Assembly: GCA_020853575.1 (NCBI GenBank)
Contig: JADYYP010000064.1
Location: 1-64,000, forward strand
Length of the DNA stretch: 64,000 nt
Reading direction: 5' to 3'
DNA from: Planctomycetota bacterium
Lineage (GTDB): Bacteria; Planctomycetota; UBA1135; GCA-002686595
Position numbers and translations under genes: made by a program. Shown here one piece after another: positions 15,983 to 23,672 of the stretch. Below the pieces are notes generated by a model that saw nothing but the letters and a program-made list of their open reading frames with translations, was not told the origin of the DNA and searched no databases. Each line of letters opens with the position of its first letter. Position 1 is the stretch's first letter.

Positions 15983-15998
15983 GAGGAGTCCCCTCCTC
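15983..15998 (+). promoter_or_regulatory. Hairpin that would mask the ribosome site of lon
   Basis: GAGGAG (the only Shine-Dalgarno-like sequence before lon) is followed after TCCC by CTCCTC, its perfect complement, ending 4 bases before the ATG. The small 6-bp stem could act as a temperature-sensitive translational switch. The 14-base distance from GAGGAG to ATG is long, so this is tentative. Confidence 0.35.
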
Positions 15999-16002
15999 GC
16001 CC

Positions 16003-18435
16003 ATGACGACCTCGAGCGACCTACCCGCCGGCCGCCTGCGCTGTCTCGCCGTGCGCTCCACGGTGGTGATGCCGCGCTCGGTCGCCACGCTCGACCTGCA
16101 GCGTCGCGAGAACCTACTCGCGCTCGACAGCCACCCCGAGGGCGACGAGCCGTTGGTCGCGGTGCCGCTGATCGACCTGGAGGGTGAAGCCGCGCCGCAC
16201 AAGCTCGCGCGCATCGGGACTTTGTGCCGCGTCCTCGACCGCACGCGCTTGCCCGATGGTTCGCAACGCGTGGTGCTCCAGGGACTGCGGCGTGTCGTGC
16301 TGTCCGCGGTCGACGCCGAGCAGGGCTACCTGGCCGCGTCCGTCGCGGACCCCGCGGTCGGCAGCTACGACGACAGGCAACTGCGCGAGCGCGTCGAACG
16401 CGCCATGCAGCTCGCAACCGAGTTGGTGCGCCTCGACAGTCGCTACTCCAGTGAGCTCCCGCGGGTGCTCGCCTTGAACACCAGCGCCGCGGGCCACTTC
16501 GCCGACCTGGCGGCCTCGAGGCTGCACCTGTCGTACGCCGACCGCACGCGCCTCTTGGTCGAGACCGATGTCGCGCAGCGCCTCGACATCCTGATCGAGC
16601 TCTTGGGAGCCGATGTCACCCGCGGCGAGTTGACTCAGGCGCTGCAGAGCAAGGTGCAAGAGCGCGTTCGACGTGGCTTCTTGCGCGAGCAGTTGCAGGT
16701 GATCCAAGGCGAGCTCGGCGAGCTCGACGGCATCGAGGCCCAGGTGCGCGACCTGGCCGAGAGGGTCGAACACGCGCCCCTGCCGGTGGCCGCGCGCCGC
16801 GCGTGCTCGCGGGAGCTCGTGCACCTGCGGCGAGCATCGTCGGGTTCCGAGGAAGCAGCGCGCATCCGCAACTGGGTCGAATGGTTGCTCGAGCTGCCCT
16901 GGACCGAGGTCACCCACGATCCCACGGCCGGAGGCGACGACTACACCAAAGTCGTCACGGCGCTCGACCTGACGCACACCGGACTCGACGACGTCAAGGA
17001 ACGCGTCAGCGAGTTCCTCGCGGTGCGCCACCTGGCCGGGAGCGCGCGTGGAACCGTGCTGTGTTTCCTGGGGCCCTCGGGCACCGGAAAGACCAGCATG
17101 GCGCGGGCGGTTGCCGACGCGCTCGGCCGTCGCTTCGTGCACATCCACGTCGGCAGTTGCGCCGACGAGGGCGAGTTGCGTGGCAGGCACCTGTCGCACG
17201 CCGGCGCCGGAGCTGGGCGCTTGATGCAGGGCATCGCGCGCGCGGGAGTGCGCAACCCGGTGGTGCTGCTCGACGAGCTGGACAAGATCCACACCCGCGG
17301 ATGGAGCCAAGCCTCGAGCGCGCTGCTCGAGATCCTCGACCCCGAGCAGAACCGCGAGTTCGTCGACCACTACCTCGGAGTTCCGTTCGACCTCTCCGAG
17401 TGCATCTTCTTGGTCACGGCCAACGACATCGAGCCGATCCCCGACGCGCTGCTCGATCGCCTCGAGGTCATCCCGTTCGGCAGCTACACCGAGTCCGAGA
17501 AGCTCGCCATCGCGCGCGAGCACCTACTGCCGCGTGCGCGCCTGGCCGCTGGGCTCTCGCCGAAGGATCTGCAGCTCTCGCCGGGCGCACTGGTCGCGAT
17601 TGTCCGCAGCTACACGGCCGAGCCCGGCGTCCGTCAACTGCAGCGCAACATCGACGCGCTGGCGCGCAAGGCCGCCGTGCAACGCGTGCGCGAAGAGCAC
17701 GGATTGAGGGTCGACAAGCAACAACTGTCGGGACTGCTGGGTCCCGCCAACCTCGATCCGTTCGTGCACGCCGCGGAGCCACGCATCGGCGTCGTCGCCG
17801 GCCTGGCCTGGACCTCCGCCGGAGGATCGATCCTGCCGATCGAGACCCTGCTGATGAAGGGTGCCGGGCGCACGACGTTGACTGGCTCGATCGGTGAAGT
17901 CATGCGCGAGTCGGTGCAAACCGCGCTGTCCTGGGTGCGCATGCAACTGCCTCGACTCGGCCTGGAACCCGAGCTCCTGGAGTCGATCGACCTGCACCTG
18001 CACTTCCCCGCCGGAGGCACTCCGAAGGACGGGCCTTCCGCGGGCATCGCCATCGCCACCAGCCTGATCTCCGTGCTCACGCGCACAGCCGTGCGGCACG
18101 ACGTCGCCATGACGGGAGAGATCTCGCTCCACGGGGCGGTACTGCCCGTAGGGGGCCTGCGCGAGAAGCTACTGGCCGCCTTGCGCGCGGGCGTGAAGAC
18201 CGCGATCGTCCCGGCGCGCAACAGCGAGGAGGTCCTGCGCCTCCCGCGCGAAATCCGTCGACGGTTGGAGATCAAGCTCGTCGATCACGTCAGCGAAGCC
18301 CTGGGCTGGTCGCTGTTGACCCGCAGACCCGGCGCTGACGCCGCTCCGGCTGCGCCGGCCGTCGGCCCGCGCAACCCCAAACGCGCGGCGCGTGCCGAGG
18401 CGCGCGCGCCTCGCCGGCGCCGCCGTTCCGGATGA
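16003..18435 (+). CDS. lon: ATP-dependent Lon protease
   Basis: 810 residues with the full LonA layout: an N-terminal substrate domain (about 12-205), a coiled region, an AAA+ module with Walker A GPSGTGKTS (357-365) and Walker B VVLLDELDK, and a C-terminal protease domain with PKDGPSAG (Ser679) and GGLREKLL (Lys722), the Ser-Lys dyad. The C-terminus ends in a basic Ala/Pro/Arg tail of about 35 residues not typical of Lon. The central pore loop, usually TYVGAxPG, reads SHAGAGAG, so the substrate-gripping aromatic residue is replaced by His. It degrades damaged and regulatory proteins in the cytoplasm. It is monocistronic by spacing. It may be a second, specialised Lon rather than the housekeeping copy. 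Confidence 0.96.
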   Translation: MTTSSDLPAGRLRCLAVRSTVVMPRSVATLDLQRRENLLALDSHPEGDEPLVAVPLIDLEGEAAPHKLARIGTLCRVLDRTRLPDGSQRVVLQGLRRVVLSAVDAEQGYLAASVADPAVGSYDDRQLRERVERAMQLATELVRLDSRYSSELPRVLALNTSAAGHFADLAASRLHLSYADRTRLLVETDVAQRLDILIELLGADVTRGELTQALQSKVQERVRRGFLREQLQVIQGELGELDGIEAQVRDLAERVEHAPLPVAARRACSRELVHLRRASSGSEEAARIRNWVEWLLELPWTEVTHDPTAGGDDYTKVVTALDLTHTGLDDVKERVSEFLAVRHLAGSARGTVLCFLGPSGTGKTSMARAVADALGRRFVHIHVGSCADEGELRGRHLSHAGAGAGRLMQGIARAGVRNPVVLLDELDKIHTRGWSQASSALLEILDPEQNREFVDHYLGVPFDLSECIFLVTANDIEPIPDALLDRLEVIPFGSYTESEKLAIAREHLLPRARLAAGLSPKDLQLSPGALVAIVRSYTAEPGVRQLQRNIDALARKAAVQRVREEHGLRVDKQQLSGLLGPANLDPFVHAAEPRIGVVAGLAWTSAGGSILPIETLLMKGAGRTTLTGSIGEVMRESVQTALSWVRMQLPRLGLEPELLESIDLHLHFPAGGTPKDGPSAGIAIATSLISVLTRTAVRHDVAMTGEISLHGAVLPVGGLREKLLAALRAGVKTAIVPARNSEEVLRLPREIRRRLEIKLVDHVSEALGWSLLTRRPGADAAPAAPAVGPRNPKRAARAEARAPRRRRRSG

Positions 18436-18511
18436 CGAAGCGTGAAACCCGCGAGCTCGGACCTTGCACGCGACTCCGCCACCCCCGACGATTGAGACCC
18501 CGGGCCAAGCC

Positions 18512-19678
18512 ATGCAACGTTCGCTCAAGATCGCCTTGATCGCTGCCGCGTTCGCTTTGATCGCCGCCACGCCCGACAGCTACGGCCAACGCAAGCGCGG
18601 AGGTCGACGCGGCGCTGGCGGCGGGCGACGCGCGGGTGCGGGCCTGTTCAACGCCCGCAAGAAGAAGGCACCCAACGCGAGCCCGAGCCCGAGCCTGAGC
18701 TTGGTGCGGCCGGGTAGCCCAACGCCCGTCGCTCCGGCCAAGGGCGCCGCGCCGAAGCCTGCGTCGCCGCTCGCGGCGGAAGAGCGCCGCTTCCGGCAGT
18801 TGATCGATGAAATCGACGCGGCCATCGAGAGCGCCGAGAATCAGCGCGCTGAAGCGCAGACCAGCGGCGAGACCATCGGATTCCGCTTGCCCGACGATGT
18901 GACTCCGGGATCGTCCGAGTGGCGCCAATTGCAGCGACCGATCTTCGAGACGTGCGACTACGACGCCTCGGGCTGGCTCTCGTTCCGCGAGACACGGGCG
19001 GCGCTGGACTTCGATGCAACGGAGTTCGCGCGTTACGACCGCGACCGCGATGGACGAGTCGGCCCCCGCGAGTTCATGGCGCGCTACGACGAGGTCGTCG
19101 CTCAAACGGGTGCGTTCCGCGTCCCCAAACCCGCGGATGGCGGCCCCAAGGCCGAGCCGCGCAGCTCGGATCAACTGCGCACGGCGTTCGACCGCGACGG
19201 AGACGGCGCGCTCGACGAAAGCGAGGTCGCGAACGTGCTCGCCGAGTACGGACGCAAGGGTTCCGAGTCGAGTGTGTTCATGTCGAGCGTCGACGGCGAC
19301 GGCAATGGTCGTGTCGAGGGCAGCGAGTTGCACCAGCTCAGCCGCACCGTGTCCTACGCGTTCTTGGCGCCTGTCGACGCCGATGGACGCAAGGGGAAGC
19401 CGGCCACGCTCGCCAGCCTGTTCGGAAAGGTCGAGGAGCGCGCCGGCCACGTCGCTGTCGCGTCGGAGCCGCCGTGGCTGCCGGGACCCGTGTCGCACTT
19501 CCGCCGGCTCGACCTCAACGCGGACGGCCTCGTCGCGCTGGAGGAGCTGGTGCGCTTGCAGGGCAGCTTCGGATCGAACGCGCGCCTGGGTGCAGTGCTC
19601 GCGGCGCTCGATCTCGACGAGGACGGCCGGATCAGCGAGCGCGAATTCTCCGCCGCCCTCTCCACTGCGCGCAAATAG
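18512..19678 (+). CDS. Secreted EF-hand protein
   Basis: 388 residues. A signal peptide (MQRSLKIALIAAAFALIAATP) is followed by a basic Gly/Arg region and a Pro/Ser linker. At least six calcium-binding loops of the EF-hand type follow: DYDASGWLSFRE, DRDRDGRVGPRE, DRDGDGALDESE, DGDGNGRVEGSE, DLNADGLVALEE and DLDEDGRISERE. They occur as pairs with helices between, as in secreted planctomycete EF-hand proteins. An upstream in-frame start at 18464 would bury the signal peptide, so 18512 is preferred. It probably binds Ca2+ in the periplasm or outside the cell; the partner is unknown. The stop codon lies in a tandem repeat. Confidence 0.85.
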   Translation: MQRSLKIALIAAAFALIAATPDSYGQRKRGGRRGAGGGRRAGAGLFNARKKKAPNASPSPSLSLVRPGSPTPVAPAKGAAPKPASPLAAEERRFRQLIDEIDAAIESAENQRAEAQTSGETIGFRLPDDVTPGSSEWRQLQRPIFETCDYDASGWLSFRETRAALDFDATEFARYDRDRDGRVGPREFMARYDEVVAQTGAFRVPKPADGGPKAEPRSSDQLRTAFDRDGDGALDESEVANVLAEYGRKGSESSVFMSSVDGDGNGRVEGSELHQLSRTVSYAFLAPVDADGRKGKPATLASLFGKVEERAGHVAVASEPPWLPGPVSHFRRLDLNADGLVALEELVRLQGSFGSNARLGAVLAALDLDEDGRISEREFSAALSTARK

Positions 19679-19728
19679 GGGCGCAAATAGGGGCGCAAAT
19701 AGGGGCGCAAATAGGGGCGCAAGTAGGG
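19669..19728 (+). repeat. Five tandem 12-bp repeats carrying in-frame stop codons
   Basis: Unit GCGCAAATAGGG, copies at 19669, 19681, 19693, 19705 and 19717, the last with one A-to-G change. The first copy contains the stop of the EF-hand gene. Because the unit is 12 bp, each later copy adds another in-frame TAG, giving five stops in a row. Confidence 0.95.
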
Positions 19729-19868
19729 CGCGCCGCGCGCCAGCGCAGAGCGTGGTGAATTCACGGTCCGGGAGTGTTCTCGGTCCCGACGTGCGGCGCG
19801 CTCTTGGCCGTGGTGTATCGAACATCGTGAGGGCTCGGATCCTCGGTTGTTCGCGAGCGCGCAGTCGC

Positions 19869-21032
19869 TCAGTCGAGCAGCGGCACCAAGTCCTCGTGCC
19901 GCGGACCGTGCTCGGGGTCGGCGACCGCGAACTTGCCGCTGCCCTTGAGCGTCACTCCCGCGAAACGGCCGTCGAGCGCGAGCACGTACAGGTGCAGCCC
20001 GAACGACGGCTTGCCGTCGGTGTCGCGCAGCGCTGGCTGCCACGCGGATTGGCGTTCGACCTGCCGCACGATGCGCCGCAAGGTCTCGAGTCCTGCGTCG
20101 AGCGGCGCCGCGCCGCGGCGCAAGTGCTCGACGATCGTCGCGCTCGCCAGTGAGAGGATCGAGGCTTCGCCACGTCCCGTGGCTCCCGCGCTACCGGCCT
20201 CCTGATCGCAGTACAGTCCGGCACCGATGATCGGCGAGTCACCGACACGTCCGGGGATCTTGTAGGCGAGCCCGCTGGTCGTCGTGGTGCAGGCGATTTC
20301 GCCGCGCGAAGAGAGCGCCGAACAGTGGATCGTGCCCCACGCATGGTCGTAGCCCGCGCGCTCCATCTCGCGCACGTAGGCCAAGGTGCGCTCCAGCCGC
20401 CGGTTGCGATCGAACAAGCGCGCATCCTTCTCGCTCTTCGACGGTGGCAGCCAATCGTCGCCTTCCGAGTGACGCTCCTTCCAATCGAGCCACAGCTTGC
20501 GCGTCGAATCGGTGAGCAAGTCGACATGGGGATGACCGTGCGCGCGCGCGAAGCGATAGGCACCCTCGCCCACGAGCAGACAGTGGTCCGTGCGCAGCAT
20601 CACGGCCTTGGCGACCTCGCTGGGATGCAGGATGTTCTCGATGCACGCGACCGCGCCAGAGTTGTGGGTCGGTCCGTGCATCACCGCCGCGTCGAGCTGC
20701 ACCACACCCTCTTCGTTCGGCAGCCCGCCGAGTCCGACGCTGGTGTCGTTCGGATCCGCCTCGGTGACCTTCACGACCTCGATCGCCGCGTCGAGTGGAT
20801 CGGCGCCTTGCGCGAGCATCGCGTAGTGAAGCTTCATCCCCGCGAGCGCGTTGGCACTGCCGACCATCACCGGGTACCCGGTGCGCGCGAGCGGGACGGA
20901 GCCGCTGCCTGCCTGCACGCCGAGCGCGTGGGTCGGTGTGCCGCTGGCGCAGGCCAGGGCCGCCGCGGCGGCGCCTGCACCGAGCACGGCACGGCGGTCG
21001 ATACGAGTCGCACGATTCGATTCGCTGTTCAT
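19869..21032 (-). CDS. Asparaginase-2-type Ntn hydrolase (glycosylasparaginase/isoaspartyl peptidase)
   Basis: 387 residues with an RRAVLGAGAAAAALACAS leader resembling a twin-arginine or lipoprotein signal, so it is likely exported. The family pattern is clear: AIEVVKVTEADPNDTSVGLGG, the autocleavage region WGTIHCSALSSRGEIA with the nucleophile Thr after Gly, and PGRVGDSPIIGAGLYCD in the beta subunit. These enzymes self-cleave before the Thr and hydrolyse beta-aspartyl bonds, e.g. GlcNAc-Asn or isoaspartyl peptides. The residue after GTI is His rather than the common Gly or Ala, so the substrate is unclear. ATG overlaps the stop of the M28 peptidase gene (ATGA), pointing to joint work in peptide or glycopeptide breakdown. 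Confidence 0.9.
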   Translation of the reverse strand: MNSESNRATRIDRRAVLGAGAAAAALACASGTPTHALGVQAGSGSVPLARTGYPVMVGSANALAGMKLHYAMLAQGADPLDAAIEVVKVTEADPNDTSVGLGGLPNEEGVVQLDAAVMHGPTHNSGAVACIENILHPSEVAKAVMLRTDHCLLVGEGAYRFARAHGHPHVDLLTDSTRKLWLDWKERHSEGDDWLPPSKSEKDARLFDRNRRLERTLAYVREMERAGYDHAWGTIHCSALSSRGEIACTTTTSGLAYKIPGRVGDSPIIGAGLYCDQEAGSAGATGRGEASILSLASATIVEHLRRGAAPLDAGLETLRRIVRQVERQSAWQPALRDTDGKPSFGLHLYVLALDGRFAGVTLKGSGKFAVADPEHGPRHEDLVPLLD

Positions 21033-22780
21033 GGTTGGTCTCGCAGCTCTTCCTCGGGGATGCGCAGGCATTCGACGCGCAGCCAGCGGCGCGCGCCGTC
21101 GGTCCACTGACGCCACGCCTCGGCGAGTTCCGGCTCGTGCTCGGCCTCGGCGGCGGCTACTCGCAGCTTGCGTTCTTCGTTCAACGAGCGCAGATAGCGC
21201 TCGAGGTCCGCGGGCTTGGGATCGGCCAGCGCCAGCGCCGTCGCCGACAGAGCGAGCGCGGTGCGGCGCAGCTCGGCGCCGTCCACGTGCGCCATGCGGT
21301 CGAGGCTGGTGTGGTACGCGAAGTCGGTGAAATGCCAGAACAAAGCAGCTGGCACTCCGCGCGCGATGAACTCGTCGTGGTCGCTGCCGCCCTCGTAGGG
21401 ATGGTCGGCCGTGTGCCACTCACCATCGATCCCAGCGACATCGAGGAGCGCGCAACGCGCGATCAGCGCGAGACCGTTGGGCACCAAGCGTTGGGCGTCG
21501 ACTTCGGCCTGGCCCCAGGCCGTGTGGGCATCGGGGGCAAGCGCCAGAAGCGCTCCGGGGTCCGGCATGCGCTCGAGCAATGCGATCGCGCCAGTGAGCT
21601 CGCGCGACTCGCCCGTCATGTCCGACGACAGTCCCGCGACCGCCTTGCGCTGCGTCGCAGCGAACCAGGCCGCGGTCTGGCGGAACTCGTCGCCCCACAG
21701 GAACACCAGCGAGCGCGAGGGCCGCTCGAGTTCGCCAGCGCGAACGGCGCGGGCGATGCCGCAGGCACTCTCGAGCAAGCCAGCGACGCCGCTCGCGTTG
21801 TCGCACGCACCCGGTTCCTGGACGTGGCTGACGGTGACCACGGCTTCGTTGGCGCGATCGGTGCCGACGATGGTCGCGCACAGCGTGCGCAGCGGGCGCG
21901 AGTCGAAACGCACGCGGGCTTCGAAGCGCACTCGAGTGCGGGGATCGCGCTGTGCGGCCTCGCGCAACGCGAGCAAGGAACGCGGCGACACCATGCAGAC
22001 CGGGAGTTGCGTGGCGAACTCGACTTGGCGGAACTGCACCGCGTCGAGGTGGCGCTGCCGGCCGCTGGGATCGACGTTGTAGGGTTCGATGTTCCCGGAG
22101 ACCAATGCGACGGCACCGCGCTCGCGCGCACGACCGATCAGCCCGCGCTCGGGCGGCGCGGATGTCACGAAGATCTCACCGGGATCGATCTCGAGGAGTT
22201 CCAGGGCGACGCCGCCCTCGACCTCGCACGCGGGCGCGTGGACGGGCAGCATCGTGCGGTCGACGCCCTCGGCCGTCGAGAACTCGTGCAGCACACGCGG
22301 CGGGGAGTCCGGCTCGATGAGCGCGATGCGCGCGGAGAGCGGTGTCCACGCTTGCGCTGCCTCGCGCTCCCCGCTGGCCGCGTTGCGCTGCTCGAGTGGA
22401 GTTTCGAGCAGCTCGAGAGTGAATGAGTCCTCGGTGCCGTAGCCATGGGCACGCAGCTGTGCCTCCAGATGCGCGAGCACGGCCTCGTAGCCGTCGTTGG
22501 CGGGCGCGCGATAGAAACGCTCGACGAAGGCCGTGGTTTCGAGTGCCCGCGCGGTGTCGAAGGTCGAGTCGAGCGCCGCGAGGAAGCGCTTCGGTCCGGC
22601 GTCACCCGCGACCACCGGAGGCCCGACGTGGAGCCCCTGCAGCAACACCGGCGCGCCGGTGTCGATCACCAGCAACTCGCCCGGAATGCGCGTCGAGAGG
22701 TCAGCACACGCTGCTGCGAGCGCAGCGCACCACGGCACCAGTCGCCAGGAGAACCGCGCCAGCGTTTGCCGTGCACCCAT
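21029..22780 (-). CDS. Secreted M28-family metallopeptidase
   Basis: 583 residues with an N-terminal signal or anchor (about 1-25, ending AAACA). The catalytic domain occupies the second half: the zinc ligand His in VSHVQEPG, the bridging Asp in ACDNASGVAGLLE, the WGDEF segment where most M28 enzymes have two Glu (here Asp-Glu), an Asp in SSDMTGES, and His in FWHFTDFAYHTSLD. The order matches M28 aminopeptidases with two zinc ions. A PA-like domain region (RGAVALVSGN) is inserted before the catalytic part. The Asp for Glu change at the general base may alter activity. It is followed by the Ntn hydrolase and preceded by mtnP with only 10 bases between. Confidence 0.85.
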   Translation of the reverse strand: MGARQTLARFSWRLVPWCAALAAACADLSTRIPGELLVIDTGAPVLLQGLHVGPPVVAGDAGPKRFLAALDSTFDTARALETTAFVERFYRAPANDGYEAVLAHLEAQLRAHGYGTEDSFTLELLETPLEQRNAASGEREAAQAWTPLSARIALIEPDSPPRVLHEFSTAEGVDRTMLPVHAPACEVEGGVALELLEIDPGEIFVTSAPPERGLIGRARERGAVALVSGNIEPYNVDPSGRQRHLDAVQFRQVEFATQLPVCMVSPRSLLALREAAQRDPRTRVRFEARVRFDSRPLRTLCATIVGTDRANEAVVTVSHVQEPGACDNASGVAGLLESACGIARAVRAGELERPSRSLVFLWGDEFRQTAAWFAATQRKAVAGLSSDMTGESRELTGAIALLERMPDPGALLALAPDAHTAWGQAEVDAQRLVPNGLALIARCALLDVAGIDGEWHTADHPYEGGSDHDEFIARGVPAALFWHFTDFAYHTSLDRMAHVDGAELRRTALALSATALALADPKPADLERYLRSLNEERKLRVAAAEAEHEPELAEAWRQWTDGARRWLRVECLRIPEEELRDQP

Positions 22781-22790
22781 CGTTCCGTCC

Positions 22791-23669
22791 TCAGTGGTTC
22801 GGCGGTCCGACGTACTTGTCGATCAACAAGCCCAGTCGATCGCGCGCTTCGCGCGGGATCCTGTCGTGGGCGGTCATGATCGCGAACCGCAACGCGCTGC
22901 CGCAGCCGCAGCGACGCTCCGCCGGCACGCGCGGCGCCGCGCTCTTCACCAGTGCCTTGGCATTGCCGACGTTCTTGCGCATCACCTCGAGGATCGCCTC
23001 GACCGTGACGGCCTCGTGCTCCTCGTGCCAGCAGTCGTAGTCGGTGGCCATGGCGATCGTCGCATAGCAGATCTCTGCCTCGCGCGCGAGCTTGGCCTCT
23101 TGCAGGTTCGTCATGCCGATGACGTCGACACCCCACGAGCGATAGAGCTTGGACTCGGCACGCGTCGAGAACTGCGGCCCCTCCATGTTCACGTAGGTTC
23201 CGCCGTCGTGGACGCGCACACCGATCGAGCGCGCCGCGGAAAGCGCGACCGCGCGCATCTCCGCGCACACTGGATCGGCGAACATGACGTGCGCCACGAC
23301 GCCGTCGCTGAAGAACGTGTCGGGGCGGTGGCGTGTGCGGTCGATGAACTGGTCGATCACGACGAAGTCGCCGGGGTGCACGTCCTCGCGCATGGAACCG
23401 ACCGCGGACAGCGACAGGATGCGCGTGACGCCCAGCCTCTTCATGCCCCAGATGTTGGCGCGGAAGTTCAGCTCGCTGGGTGAGATGCGATGCCCGCGTC
23501 CGTGGCGCGGGAGGAACACCATCCGCACTCCGTCGAGCACTCCCGTCACGTACGCGTCGCTCGGCGCCCCGAACGGAGTCGACAGGCTGACCTCGCGCAC
23601 GTCCTTGATGCCTTCGAGGTCGTACAGTCCCGAGCCACCGATCACGCCCACAGTCAGCGATTCCGTCAT
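22791..23669 (-). CDS. mtnP: S-methyl-5'-thioadenosine phosphorylase
   Basis: 292 residues of the purine nucleoside phosphorylase-2 family. GVIGGSGLYDL (9-19) is the phosphate-binding start, PRHGRGHRISPSELNFRAN is the MTAP-typical His-Arg segment, VNMEGPQFSTRAES is the substrate loop, and VDVIGMTNLQEAKLARE follows. It splits 5'-methylthioadenosine with phosphate to adenine and methylthioribose-1-phosphate for methionine salvage. Cysteines CGCGSAL near residue 250 are a small lineage-specific feature. It is transcribed with truD upstream (3-base gap) and the peptidase downstream. Confidence 0.95.
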   Translation of the reverse strand: MTESLTVGVIGGSGLYDLEGIKDVREVSLSTPFGAPSDAYVTGVLDGVRMVFLPRHGRGHRISPSELNFRANIWGMKRLGVTRILSLSAVGSMREDVHPGDFVVIDQFIDRTRHRPDTFFSDGVVAHVMFADPVCAEMRAVALSAARSIGVRVHDGGTYVNMEGPQFSTRAESKLYRSWGVDVIGMTNLQEAKLAREAEICYATIAMATDYDCWHEEHEAVTVEAILEVMRKNVGNAKALVKSAAPRVPAERRCGCGSALRFAIMTAHDRIPREARDRLGLLIDKYVGPPNH

Positions 23670-23672
23670 GCG

